Source of the DNA: Desmodesmus armatus
Lineage: Eukaryota; Chlorophyta; Chlorophyceae; Sphaeropleales; Scenedesmaceae
NCBI GenBank assembly: GCA_007449985.2
Contig: VIIQ02000047.1
Coordinates: 62,001 to 126,000, forward strand
DNA length: 64,000 nucleotides
Direction of reading: 5' to 3'
This document shows, one piece after another, positions 32,914 to 48,558 of the stretch. The number at the start of each line of letters is the position of its first letter. The stretch's first letter is position 1. The notes below the pieces were generated by a model. That model ran no database searches. It was not told the DNA's origin and saw nothing but the letters and a program-made list of their open reading frames with translations. Position numbers and translations under genes: made by a program.

Positions 32914-34060
32914 TCAAAACCACGCAAGGTGCTGCGCGGCCATTGAGAGCATAGCAACAGCCAGTGCGGCAGCAGCAGCAGGCGGGGGTGGGTTGGAGCC
33001 GGTGATCGCGTTGCCCTTGGAGAAAGGGTTGTGAAGGAAGCTGGGCAGCTCCTGTGGAGGGTGCATCTGCTGCCACAAGTGGGGCCAGCGCCCGCTGAAT
33101 ATGGCTATGGGCATTGACAGACACCAGCAGGAGACACACGCGCGCGGCAGCAGGGGGCGGGGGCACGGGGCGCGTGTGACTACCTGCTTGGTCTCAAACA
33201 AGACAGCAGCTGCTGACACACCGCACAGCCCGCTGGTGCTGGCAACTAGCTGATACATACATGGACGCAGCCTGAACTGCGCTGCAAATAAGGGACTATC
33301 ACTGCAACACTAGGAGCATGCAGGTGTCTGTCAACCACCTCACTGCTGGGTGCATGCCTGCCAGGCTGGTGAGGGGTGAGCTTCCCTGCTGTGAATACCA
33401 CTGAGTGTGCACACTGCTGCTGCTTACATGTGTTGTCAAGGTCTGTAGACAGCTGCTGCTCCAGGCGCACTACTGTCTCGTAGTAGTTGTTCATCTTGTG
33501 GGCGTCCAGGCCAAACACGCTGTAGCACTGGTGGCGCTCGTTGGGGTCTGGGATGAGGCTGCAGACATCGTAAGCGTCCCTAGAAAGCACAAGAAAGCAG
33601 AGATAGGCACAGAATTAGCTTTGGTGTGTGCTTGTAAGCCTGTGACAGTGCTCTTGCCTTGAACTGACACACCAGATCCAAGTATCCTAGAAACCACGCA
33701 ATACGCCTGTAAGGCACCTGCTGAAAGCGGCTGTGACCACACAGTGCACACCAAGACTCACGAGCGCTGCCAGCAGGCACAATAGCAAGCGAGAGACAAC
33801 ACCCGAAACCAACATGTTTCCGCAAACGTCACGCCTTCTTGGCCGCTGCTGCAGCGTCAACCTTGCCAGATTCAGGCCACTCACATGATATCCTCCATGT
33901 TCAACTTCTGACGCTCGTCCAGCTGGAAGAGAGGCTTCCGAGAAGGCTCCATGTCCCCGGTTGCCCTGGCCAAGACCAGCGATCGCTGCTGCCTGCATGC
34001 TGGCTGTTTCCTTGCAACCAATGAGTTTCCAGACTTGTGCAGCAGCATTCCCACGGCCAT
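32914..34060 (-). CDS. unknown protein with putative chloroplast transit peptide
   Basis: Three exons (33885-34060, 33428-33579, 32914-33281) join in phase to about 231 residues. The ATG at 34060 opens a typical plastid leader, basic with Ser/Ala and no acidic residue (MAVGMLLHKSGNSLVARKQP, ending VLARA). The mature part continues RKPLFQLDERQKLNMEDIM, then DAYDVCSLIPDPNERHQCYS and VFGLDAHKMNNYYETVVRLE, with two Cys 12 apart. Exon 3 has a hydrophobic stretch (VASTSGLCGVSAAAVLF) and, if read through, SGRWPHLWQQMHPPQELPSF and an Ala-rich hydrophobic end. A further intron starting at the GTAGTC at 33183 is possible and would change the last 90 residues. I do not recognise the family. Its start lies only about 170 bases from the GAR1 polyadenylation signal. 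Confidence 0.55.
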
Positions 34061-34230
34061 GATTTCTTTCGGAGGTTGATGTGTCGGACAAGGCTTGAAG
34101 ATGATGGGAACGAGCTCTTCTTCTGCTGCACAAGCGCAAGAAACCAATTAAAGTTTAATTTTTCCATGGATCCCTACCTACGTAGCCGCAGAATATTGCA
34201 CTGTCATTTGTTGGACCCTAAGCCCTAGTA

Positions 34231-34235
34231 TTACA
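34231..34235 (-). terminator. TGTAA polyadenylation signal of GAR1
   Basis: Reads TGTAA on the minus strand, about 34 bases after the GAR1 stop. This is the usual green-algal poly(A) signal. Confidence 0.7.
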
Positions 34236-34268
34236 AGAGGTGCGTAAAAGACAAAGAACAGGGTGGAA

Positions 34269-36739
34269 TCAACTCCTGCCACGACCCCTGAAGCCACCAC
34301 CACCCCTGCCACCGAAGCCACCCCCCCTGCCTCCTCCAAACCCGCCCCTGCCACCACCACCCCTGCCTCCGCCGAAGCCTCCTCCACGGCCCCCGCCAAA
34401 GCCTCCTCCTGCAGGCACACCAAGCAAAGAAATGATCAGATTCGTCATCAACCTGGGCAATTGTACAAGCCTGGACCTGGAAACTGGGTGAAACTACCAA
34501 ACCACCAAACCCCATCCATGTAGAACCATGTGCAGCGATTGGGTACAGAGGGCCCTACCTCTGCAAAAGCTGGGTAATCCCTACTGAGCCACACATGCGT
34601 GCACAGGGCCCACTACTTTCTTCCACAGCGCCCAATACTCGCTACAGGCGCGGCCGCAACCCCATCGGTGTGGTCAACTGCAACAACCAGGCAACCACCT
34701 GGCAGCGGCTTGGCCCCCAGCAACACCCCCTGCTCCCTCCTCACCCCTGCCGCCGCCAAAGCCCCTGCCGCCGCCTCTGCCGCCGCCGAAGCCTCTGCCG
34801 CCACCCCTGCCGCCGCCAAAGCCGCCGCGGCCGCCCCCACGTGCTCCTCCTGGAGGCCTTGCGCCCTTTGGTTGCGGCAGGAACCTCTCCAGTGGCAGCA
34901 GCTTCATGGGGTCGATGAAGAACTTGTCACCCGCCTTGTAGCTGGTGGCAACAACACCCTCAGACATCTTCACAGTAAAGTACTGCACACATGAAATGGT
35001 GGGAGCGGTGAGAGGGGGTGGGTGTCAGAGCCGAACATGCCTGGTGGGTGGTGGTGAGTGGCGGGAGCCAAGGGGCAGCAAAGAGGGAATGCATGTGCTT
35101 CACGTGACTTCCATCATCGACTTTGTGTCATTTGCTGGCTGCCGGCTCTGCTGTGTTGCTGTATCAGCCAGGCACAGCTGCATAGGGGATTGCCCCCTGT
35201 CATACTGCGGTATGGGTGCCTCAGCAAGATGAATGGTGCCTGGCACCACCACTTCGACATTTTGCACTTTCACCTTGTCGGCTGTGTTGGTGCTCAGCCC
35301 CACTCACCACTTCGTTGATTGAGCCCAGGATCTCCTCCACCTTGCCTATCTGCGTCTTGTTCTCAAGGAAGATGGGGGCATTGAAATAAGGGATCTGCAG
35401 CGGCAGAAACAGCAGCACAACAGGCAGCATGCCTCACTGCACCACCCTGTTGCATAGCTGGCAATGGCCGTTGCCTACTGCACAAATGTCATACCTCCGC
35501 CAGGTAATGTCACCGCATGACAACTGGCCTTGATCACGCTGCAGACCCCCCCCCCCTGCCATGCGCATCACAGACTCGAACTCAACTTTGACTGTCCTGG
35601 TGGCATTCGATGGTTTGCTGTCGACCATGTGCCACGCAGCCGCTGAGACACACTGCCACCCCAGGCTGTATCTTTACCCCCCTCCTGCTGCTGCCCCGTG
35701 TCATATGCACACACCTTTTCATTTGTGAGTTTGCAGACTGCCTCGCCCTCACAGGGATGGCTGAAGTTACCTGCCTCAACAACCTGCACACAGGCAGCAT
35801 TACCAGCAGCAGCAGCAGCAGCACCATGTCAACAATCCTGCAGGAGGCGATCCTCAACGCTGCCAGCATGCCTTCCCATGCACAGTGACTGACTGGGTGG
35901 CTACAGAGATGCTGCAGCTGCAGTTATCGCGTGCTGTTGCCCTACCACCACTCATGCTGCACAGGCCCTGCCTATTGGTCACCAGCTTGCCCCTAGCAGC
36001 GCCACCACAGGAGCACTGTGGTGTGCCATCCTGTGGTGCGGTCGGGTGCCCCCTGGTGGGGCACTGCCCCAGCTGAGCTGCGTCACGGCTCAGCCCTTGG
36101 GCTCTACTGCACCCAGGCTTTCCAGCCTCTAAGGAAGTTTGGGGGGCAGCTGCTTGGCCCCCTAGCCGTCCCAAATACAACCTAGGGTCAAGCAATTGCG
36201 AGGAAGGGGGGGGGGCACTGTTTGCTGACAAGCCACGCGCTGAAGCCTAGGAAATGCCCATAATACATGGACCCCAGGTTGCAGGGCTGATGACGGCGGC
36301 ATCAGCCGCGAGACCCCTGATGGCTAGGAGAGACGCTTCTGTGTGCTGTGCTGCCAGCAGCGTCCCAGCGAGGAACAGTGCTGCTACCTCGCTGTTGCCT
36401 TGGATGCTGCTGCTGCACAGTTTGCCAGCTGTCTGCTGCTGCCAGGTGACTTGGCACCACAGTTACCCACTCTCTGCCACAGTCAGCTCCCCCCAAGCGT
36501 GCGGCTGCAGTGCAGCACCTGCCCTAAACAACAAACCTCCTAAGGTACAAGTTTGTGCACATTTGTCCCAACAGCATACCCTGCCCCTGTCGCTGCTGCC
36601 AGCGCCTGCCCACCTGCTCTGGCGGTCCCTGGTCCTGCCAGCCCCCTCCTCCTCGCCCTCCAAACCCTCTGCCTCCTCCACGACCACCACCTCTGCCTCC
36701 AAAACCGCCCACCCTGCCGGCACCCCTGGGAGGCCGCAT
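34269..36739 (-). CDS. GAR1: H/ACA snoRNP subunit GAR1
   Basis: Five exons (36614-36739, 35715-35783, 35308-35394, 34745-34982, 34269-34408) join in phase to 219 residues, close to the yeast and human lengths. GAR1 is a core protein of box H/ACA particles, which pseudouridylate rRNA and snRNA in the nucleolus; it contacts the pseudouridine synthase NAP57/dyskerin (Cbf5). Order: N-terminal Arg/Gly (GAR) region ([18 protein letters not shown]); core beta-barrel with [68 protein letters not shown] and [13 protein letters not shown]-terminal GAR region built of GGGRGGFGG units, split by an intron. All expected core motifs are present. It lies head to tail with the unknown plastid-type gene downstream and RPN11 upstream. 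Confidence 0.95.
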
Positions 36740-37321
36740 GCTGTGGGCTCTGTAAAACTTGTGCTGCTGCTGTTGCTGCTACTGCTGCCGCTGCAGTAGT
36801 AGCGGTCCTGCTGCTGCCACTCGCTGCCGCGCCAGGAACCTAGAGAACGCTTGAAAAGCTCTTATGGCCTCAAGTGGGCTTGACTTTCTTCTTCTCAGCA
36901 CGGCAGCTTTCCGATCTTCGTGAGCAGTGACCTGGCCGCGACGAGCTAATAACTCACAAACCTCTCTGCATCAAGCTAGTTGCAGTTCCGGTAAGCGTCT
37001 CCGATCCTCCTGGCTCAGATTGCACAGCAGTAAGCCGCCCAAGTCAAATGCAGCTGTCAAGTGCAGCTATCGAGACACTGAATGCAGGGGCTTGGGGAGG
37101 CAGCACTGTCTTTGCCACACATGCACCCATACAGCCTGGGCTGTGTCAAGCCTCAAGTGTTGTAGCTACCACAGTGCAGGCATTGCACCCCCCCCCCCCC
37201 CCCCCACACACACACACTGCCGTCAACACAGCTGAAGAATGTGCAATTATTTGTTACAATGAGTCGGCGATCAGCCGAAAGCCTCAACCCTTCGGCTAGC
37301 CAACCCTGCGCTTGTTGTCAT
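36740..37321. other. intergenic GAR1-RPN11
   Basis: 582 bases holding the RPN11 3' UTR with its TGTAA signal, a run of about 17 C at 37189-37205, and the GAR1 promoter. No other gene is seen. Confidence 0.6.
37254..37258 (-). terminator. TGTAA polyadenylation signal of RPN11
   Basis: TGTAA on the minus strand about 64 bases after the RPN11 stop. Confidence 0.65.
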
Positions 37322-41334
<4,013 letters not shown>

Positions 41335-41907
41335 TGCAGCTTCAGAGGACCTTCTGCAGCTCCTGAGGCCTGCTTAGCAGCTGCTGGGAGAAGCTGCAAA
41401 GGTGATCAAGCTGCCTCCTGTAAGGCCCACTAAGAGGTGCAAACGCGGGCACCGTGACCCCCAGTATCTTCGAAACAGTAAAAGTGGCACAAGACAGGTG
41501 CAGAAGGAGTCTAGGCCTTGGTGCGGAACTGATGTGCAGATCACGGAGCAAAACAGAACCTCCACCCTCAACCTCTCAGTTGATGTTGTGATCCTTGGCG
41601 GAATATACAGTGTTGACTAGTACTATACCTTGCATCCAGCGCCAACAAGCATGAGCGTCTCGTTCATTACATAATGGTGACATGGACACTGCCAGTCCAT
41701 GCCATTGGCCCGCTGCACTGGCACTGCCAGTCTGGCACCACTGTGTGGTACAAGGGGAAGCTAGGTGCAGTAGGGCAACGGAAGCCCCCCCCCCCCCCCC
41801 CCCCCCCGGGGCCCACAAACAAACGCGCACACAAAAACAACTTGCATCACCGCTGCAACTGGCGCGAACGTTACACCAAGCCACTACCAGCCGCCATGGC
41901 TGCTGTG
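41335..41907. other. intergenic RPN11-PRP18
   Basis: 573 bases with the RPN11 promoter on one side and, at 41871, the PRP18 poly(A) signal on the other. A run of about 21 C lies at 41787-41807. Nothing else recognised. Confidence 0.6.
41871..41875 (-). terminator. TGTAA polyadenylation signal of PRP18
   Basis: TGTAA on the minus strand, 33 bases after the PRP18 stop. Confidence 0.7.
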
Positions 41908-44872
41908 TCAGTGCCTGCCTCTGCCGCCATGCTGCTCCTGCTCCGCATCAGCCCCCAAGTCAGTGATCCCCAGGCCCTTGGCCTCATGCCGCAGGATATT
42001 GTTCCACTTCTGTGGGATTTTCACGCTGCCATCTGGCGCCATCATGTGCGGGGCAGCGGGCAGCGCCAGCGGCATCTGGCCCTGCGCCTGTGCCTCCAGC
42101 AGCGCTACCCGGTTAGAGCCGCCTCCAGCCACCCCGCGCCCGATGTCCCCGTGCACATCAAAGTCGACGCAGCGGCTGGGGTCTGTGGGGCGCAGACGCT
42201 GCAGGTTGGTCATCAGACGCTTGATGGCCTGCAGCACAGCGGCAGGAAGCAGCACAGCAGACAGCACAGCTGTGACCACAACAGGCAGCACAAACCGTGC
42301 AAGCCAGACAAGATAAGAAGGAGATCACCACACACCAAACAATGTCGCACAAACATTGGTTTGGTGTACGGTGCGGCAAGGCAAGTTATGCTGCGCTCTG
42401 AGGCCGTTGCTGTGCTGGCAGCAGTGAATGCGCAGCGCAGCCAAGCTAACAAATAGCAACCTTGCAACCCATGCAACGGCACTGTCTGCCAACTGGGATG
42501 ACATCTGTGCAGGCTGCTCAGTGTGTACCTAGGCCTGCATCTGGGGGTTGTGCTTCGGCGCTGCCTCTGTTCCTGCGCGCACCTGGAAGTACTTGCGCGT
42601 GGCCTCATCGTTCATGATGTGCGCCTGGCTGGTGCTGTTCATGGAGTGCGAGATCTTCTCACGGGCACTACGCTCGTGCAGGCCAACCTGTGTCACACCT
42701 GGTGGCAGCAGCAGGAGCGGCAGCAGCACAATCATGTTGGCACAGAGCACCATCAACATTGCTGCGGGAGCTGCACCAGAGCCAAGTCAGCAGGCTGCAA
42801 TTTTCTGCTAGTCCCGCCTGCAATGCTGTTCAGTGCGTAACCGTGTGCTGACAGCCGCTGCGCACGTCCATGAACATGGCAGTGATGGCCAGCTGGTTCT
42901 GCTACGCACCGATGGGCCAGGGCGCGTTGCCGATAGCCAGCTTGAGGTAGATGTCGTTCGCTGCCAGGTAGTTCCTGTCCCGCATTTGCTGCACCAGCAT
43001 CCATAGCCCCACCTGCGGCAGAATACAAGCGATGATTGTGCGCGCAGCAGCAGCAGCAGCGCAGGTAGTAGGTAATGACAACTGAGCTACGCAGGGTTGC
43101 TGTAGTGTGCCAGGTTGAGCCTAAACATGCAGCAATCCTGCGGCCGAGCACTAGACAAGAGAGTGACTGTCACATGCAGCGCCGTACTGTGAGCTGGCAT
43201 GGCAGACGGTGCTGCGCAAGACAAACCACTGTTGCGCTGTGCTGGCTTGCTCCGTGCTGACCATCACATGCGACTTGGGGCACACAAGCTTGCTTGTCAG
43301 CTGCTGCTAGCGCTGGAAGAGCCATTGATGCTGTAGCTGGCTGCTTGGCCAGCCCTGATGACTGCTGTTGTGCTGCCGCTCAGGCGCCCTCCCCTGCCCT
43401 GCTGCGTATGTGACACACCTTGAGCTCGTCCTCCAGCTGCCGCTTCTTGAGCCGCTCATACAGCGGCTCAAAGTACGTCATGCTCTGCTTGAACACCAAC
43501 GTGGCTTGGTGCCCAGCACCCGACATCTTGACCTACACACGACACAACAGTGGCAATGGATCAGCACACGCCATGCCCGAGCGCATGACATGCATGAGTG
43601 GCCTTGAGACAACAACTTGGGAGCAAGGCTGCCTGACTCAAGCTGTGCTTGTGGACCTTGGCCAGTGCAAGCAAGACAGCTGCTGCTGCGAGCAGGTTCT
43701 GCGCTGCCGCCCAGGCTGCACAGATGTGTATGAGCATGTGTGCAAGGCGCTCTGCATGCGCTTGCATGGTACTCACATCCTCTGGCCGTGCCTCCAGGTC
43801 TGCCTCCCACTCAACACACCACTCCTTGATCATCTTGACCATACGGTCCTCGACAGGGAGGGCCTCATCCACGCGCTGCTCAGCCACGCGGGAAGCTGCT
43901 GCCTTGAAGCTCTCCATCAGCGCATCTGCATCGCTGCTGCCAGCAGTGCCGCCTGCACCGCTGCTGCTGCCGGCGCCTGCTGCTGCGTCTGCTGCTGCAG
44001 TGCCGCCCTCACTGGCCTTGCCAGGCTTGGCCGGCCCCTCCCCAGCGCCGCCAGCAGACGCTGCTGCCGCCCTGCTGCCTGCTGCTTTGTCCGCGCCTGC
44101 TGCTGCTGCCTTGTCACCCCCTGCCTGCTTGGCTTTTGCTTTCTCCTGGCGCTTGAGCATCAACATCACGTTCTCCCCGCCACCACGGGTCTCATCGACC
44201 AACGCCACAGTCTTCTCCACCTTGACCAGGCGGGCTTGCCTGTCTGCATCCTCCTCACCAAAAAGCGTGACCGGCTGGCCCAGCGCACGCAGGCGCCTGA
44301 TCACTTCAGTGCGGGGCAGGACGGGTACTGCAGCTGCTGGGGGAGGGGAGGGAGGGGCCCCGCCTGCTGCTGCTGCGCCCACCGCAGCGCCTGGACTGGC
44401 TGCTGTGGCTGCTGCATCTGCTGCATCTGATGCTGCCTCTATAGGCGTTGTAGGCCTGCCATCGGGTGTGGTGCCACCAGTGGTGAGGCGCTGGCGCTTC
44501 TGCTCCTGCAGCAGGAAGAGATGCACAGGTCCAGGGTGCTAAACTGTGCACATGCCTGGCATGGTGTTGTAATGAATGGAACACAGCCTTATAGCGTCAT
44601 ATCAGATATGCAGAAACACTCCACCAAGCTGTTACTGCTCCTGTGCCTTGTCCACTATGCTGCAGGTTGGTGACAGCAGCAACAGCAGGTGAGGGGGTGG
44701 AATGGATCACCTTGGCACGCCGCTCTGCCTCCTCTTCCTCACGAACACGCTTGAGCTTTGCCTCTTCAAGCTCCGACTTCCTCACGTACTTCTTTCCTCC
44801 TACTAACTCCTGCTTCTCGGCCTTTTTCTGCTGCAGCAAAGCCTTCAGAGCGTCCAGCCCACCTCCCGGCAT
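41908..44872 (-). CDS. PRP18: pre-mRNA splicing factor PRP18
   Basis: Six exons (44711-44872, 43777-44505, 43419-43532, 42910-43012, 42583-42698, 41908-42228) join in phase to 514 residues. PRP18 acts in the second catalytic step of pre-mRNA splicing with SLU7. Order: N-terminal [20 protein letters not shown] and [20 protein letters not shown]; an Ala/Pro-rich insert; the splicing-factor motif [23 protein letters not shown]; an Ala/Gly-rich linker; then the helical PRP18 domain with [60 protein letters not shown] and [20 protein letters not shown]. The ATG at 44872 is the only one in frame before the conserved N-terminus. Unlike human PRP18, which stops soon after this domain, the protein continues for about 80 residues, including [20 protein letters not shown] and [14 protein letters not shown]. 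Confidence 0.95.
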
Positions 44873-46590
44873 CCGATGGGCTTGAATGGGATTTAACGTA
44901 CCCAAACAAGTGTATCAACGACGTTTGATAGCTGAGCTGAGCTGCCCAGGACCAAAGAGTGCACCAAGGGCTGGGGCCCCTCAACTCAACACCAGAAAGG
45001 GGACAATGGCTTGGGATGTAAGCTAAATGAACAGGTACACCTTGCTCAAAACACTGTGGTGCACTGGGAACAGCTCCTGCAGTGCAGCGCTCCTGTACTG
45101 CCAGGGTGCAGGGCATGGCATGCCAGGGTGGCGGCAGGAGGTGACACCAACAGTGGCGGTGCATTGTGCGCATAGCCAAGTGCGCGTCAGCGCTGGTGCA
45201 AGATGCAGGCCTAGTGCAAAAGGGCTTCATTGGCACCGTTTCCGTGTCATGGATTGCCCCCCCCCCCCCCCCCGGGGGGCCCCCATCATGGCATGCAGAT
45301 CGCCACCGACGGACACTGTCTCCTGTGCCGCCCTCTCCAGACTGACGACGTCGCCTGCCAGCACGGCAGGACTGACCCAAGCACATACATGTTGGTGGTA
45401 GTGTTTCACAGCATGACACGCAAGGCCCCACAATGGGGCTGTGGCCAGCAAGGTGACAGCTGAGCGCGCTGCCTCTGCACCTGTAGTTGCATGGACAGGA
45501 GACACCACGTGTGTAGAATGCAGGCGGGGCCAGGCGCAGCACGCTGCCTGGAGTGCCAGTACCTGGATGCTGCGGAAAGAACTGGGGGCTGCTGTGCGGC
45601 CATGTGCCCTTGCATTGTTAACAGATACAGCGCGAAAGCATTCATGGGGCATCTGGCCTGCACAGCAGACGCAATGCGCATGCTACATGTTGGGTGACGC
45701 GCACCAGTAACTCGACTTGAGAAGAAAGTGTGTGTGGGGTGTGAAACCTGCTTACAACGTTCTCAAACTTCACCCAATGGCTTGCTGTGCAAAGCTTACA
45801 GCACCCTGACGGGATGTCGCCTGTCCACTGGGCCAGCACTGCAGCCGCCGCGCTGTGCTGCGCTGTGCCAGACACCATGCATGTTCCGCAGCAAGTGAGC
45901 AAACCCAGGGCTCAATTGGGTTCACCTGGACGCTTCAGTCCTTCCCATGCATGGCGACAGCAGCGCTTGGCTTGGGCCTGGAGATGTGCATGCGGCTGTG
46001 GTGGTTGTGAGTTTGACTGGTGCAGTTTGAATGCCGCAACAGCCAGAGGCATGGTCTGGGCTGAACCATGCTGTATCACGGCCATGCAGGTCTTCAACAG
46101 CCATTTCCAAGCCAACTGTCATGTGTGGGGCCGCCCACCATGTTGCCCCCCTGTGAGGGGAGGTCCTCAGACATGTCTGCAGGGGTTTGCTGCTGCAGTA
46201 TTTCACATCAACAACACAGTAAAACGACCTTTTGATCCCCAATCAACGCAATCCACAGCCTAATGCACACAATTCAAGCTGGATTTGAACTGCTTTGTTG
46301 TTGTTGAGCAGCAGGGCGGGCGCCCTGACCCTGGCATGCCCCGCTTTTGCTGCAAAAACAAGCAATCTGCTGTAAATTGCACAACGAATTTGTTTTTGCT
46401 GACTGCAGTGCGCTGGCGCAACCAAAAACTTGAACCCTTTTGTTATCCCTGTTTCGTGCTCTGCACTTGTATCCCCCTCCCCCTTTCATTTCCTCAGTTA
46501 CGACCTTGACGACATACATCTCTGCCTTCTCATACGCCTTACCAGGCCCTCTACCGTCCGTCCTGACCCCCTGTTGTTGAGGCTGCAACC
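44873..46590. promoter_or_regulatory. divergent intergenic region PRP18 / H2A.Z
   Basis: 1.7 kb between the minus-strand PRP18 start and the plus-strand H2A.Z start, so both promoters lie here. It contains a run of about 16 C followed by a run of G at 45251-45273. No further gene, TATA box or RNA gene is supported. Confidence 0.5.
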
Positions 46591-47694
46591 ATGTCTGGCA
46601 AGGGAGCAAAGGGTCTGTCTGGCAAGGGTGCCAAGGGCACCATGGGTGACAAGAAGGGCGACAAGAAGAAGCCCACATCCCGTTCTGCCAGGGCAGGCCT
46701 GCAGTTCCCCGTGGGTCGCATCCATCGTCTGCTGAAGGTGCGTGTGGGCCATGGCGTGCTCGCCTTGCCCTGCTTCCTTTCCTAGAAGCCATAGTACCCT
46801 TTGGCCAACACTCCGAGGCCTCTGACGTCCATGCTGCCCCTCCTGCCTGCAGGCTCGCGTGACAGCAAATGGTCGTGTTGGTGCCACAGCTGCCGTGTAC
46901 ACAGCTGCCATCCTGGGTAAGCGTTTTGGCTTTCTACGTTTGTCCCAGCATCTGCCGAGCACGTACAGTTGGAACAGAGGCCAGCGCTTCTCGTTGTTGA
47001 GGCCATCACATCGACCCCGCTCCTGTCCTTTCTTGCAGAGTACCTGACTGCTGAGGTGCTGGAGCTGGCAGGAAACGCCTCCAAGGATCTGAAGGTACGC
47101 CGTGCTGGGCAGCTGCGGCGTTGATGAGCTGTGCAGGAGGTGTCCTTGTGTGTCCTACAGCAGTGCTGCTCTTCTTCGCATTTCCCAGCCCTGCTTGTAC
47201 AGCTGCTGACCCTTCTTGTATTTGCGGCCCACAGGTGAAGCGTATCACACCCCGTCACTTGCAGCTGGCCATTCGTGGTGATGAGGAGCTGGACACCTTG
47301 ATCAAGGTGGGTACTGCTGTTCCACAACAGCACCACATGTTGCACACAAGATCGCTATACTTCCTCAAGGAGACAGTCACGTGTGCTGGTAGTACGTTGT
47401 CCTGCCTGGACGTTCTTGCATTCCATGCATATGCTTCAACATTAGGCCTGGACAGGACCTGTACTGGGCACCTGGCACTACTGTGCAGGACATGCATGTG
47501 ACTGCAGGAATGCTGTTGAAGGTGAAAGGTGCTGCATGGAGTGCTGCTCGCTCACATGCACGTGCTCCCCGTCTGCCCTGTGTGCGTGTGCCCTGCTGCA
47601 GGCAACCATCGCTGGTGGTGGTGTGATCCCTCACATCCACAAGTCCCTCATCAACAAGGGTACCAAGAAGGAGGGCGTCCCCATGCCCGTCTAA
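46591..47694 (+). CDS. H2A.Z: histone variant H2A.Z
   Basis: Five exons (46591-46737, 46853-46916, 47039-47094, 47235-47306, 47602-47694) join in phase to 143 residues. H2A.Z replaces H2A in nucleosomes flanking promoters and is deposited by SWR1-type remodellers. The N-terminal tail is Lys/Gly-rich with a repeated GKGAKG unit ([17 protein letters not shown]). The histone fold shows [60 protein letters not shown] and [21 protein letters not shown]-type marks are [16 protein letters not shown], the GDEELD stretch and the C-terminus [15 protein letters not shown]. The tail [10 protein letters not shown] is a short extension. Introns, and a TGTAA signal about 490 bases after the stop, indicate a polyadenylated, replication-independent histone gene. 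Confidence 0.96.
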
Positions 47695-48180
47695 ACGCCT
47701 CCCGCTGGTGGTGGTTTCAGCAGTCTCCGCGCTGCTGCTGCAGTCTCCTGATGCTACACAGGAGCTCGTTCTTGGGGCCGTCCCTGGCCCAGACGGGAAG
47801 TTTGGCTATTTGCTGGTGCTGCTGTTGTGGGTTGTCGCGGTGCTGGCCTTGGCACCCTGGCCTGATCCCCTGCCTCCTCTGACCTGCACTTGCGTGTACT
47901 GTTGTGGCCTTGACAGGCAGCTTCATTTTAGCTGTTTCAGACCACAGGGGGCTCCGCCCTTGGTGGACCAGATGCCGTGTATTCACTAAAGACAGCTGCT
48001 TTGCATGCTGTCGTGCCTGCTGTTCCGTGCAGCATTGGTGCACAGCATCAGCCGCAGCATTGACTGTACCGGTTTTGACAGTAACGAGTTGGTGATGAGA
48101 CATATGTTTCGCTTGGCATTGATTGTACATCGTGTGCATGCTCCTTTGCGGGAGGTGCACTTGTGGCACCTTGTGTGTCT

Positions 48181-48185
48181 TGTAA
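48181..48185 (+). terminator. TGTAA polyadenylation signal, probably H2A.Z
   Basis: The TGTAA lies 486 bases after the H2A.Z stop, close to the composition switch between the two convergent genes. Confidence 0.5.
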
Positions 48186-48553
48186 CAACCTTATTCTGGG
48201 CATTCTAGTTCATGTTGATGTGTTGGCTGGCGGCTTGTGCATTTGCCGACTTTCTCGTTACTTGGCAGACCAATGCATGCATGGCAGGGGCGAGTACTCT
48301 TTCAACACACAACACATAGACTACTATCTTGCTCAGCCACCAGCACAGCTTCAGCGGCAACATGTTGCGAGCTCTACAGCAGCCATGCCTTTACAGCAGC
48401 TGTATCCTGCTCAACCTTCATCAGTGAGCCATGCATTGCCTTGCCAGCAAACCAGTCAGGTACGCTCATGTAGCCCATACAGCTGGCAAGAAGCCCAACA
48501 ACCAGCCTGCTGGCCGTCACCAGTTGCCAGCCTCAGGACAGTTGATGATGCAG

Positions 48554-48558
48554 TTACA
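48554..48558 (-). terminator. TGTAA polyadenylation signal, probably of the DNA methyltransferase gene
   Basis: TGTAA on the minus strand about 925 bases after the methyltransferase stop. Together with the plus-strand TGTAA at 48181 it would leave the convergent transcripts about 370 bases apart. Confidence 0.45.

Noticed and set aside
30466..32946. Several 80-200-codon frames on both strands at 30.4-32.9 kb
   Set aside because: They show no domain, no phase-consistent exon chain and uniform A/C bias, as expected of untranslated sequence.
43649..44542. 297-codon plus-strand frame
   Set aside because: Antisense to the large PRP18 exon, whose splicing-factor motif is certain.
46262..46340. 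tRNA-like T-loop (GTTCAAATCC on the minus strand)
   Set aside because: No matching D-arm, anticodon arm or acceptor stem can be drawn around it.
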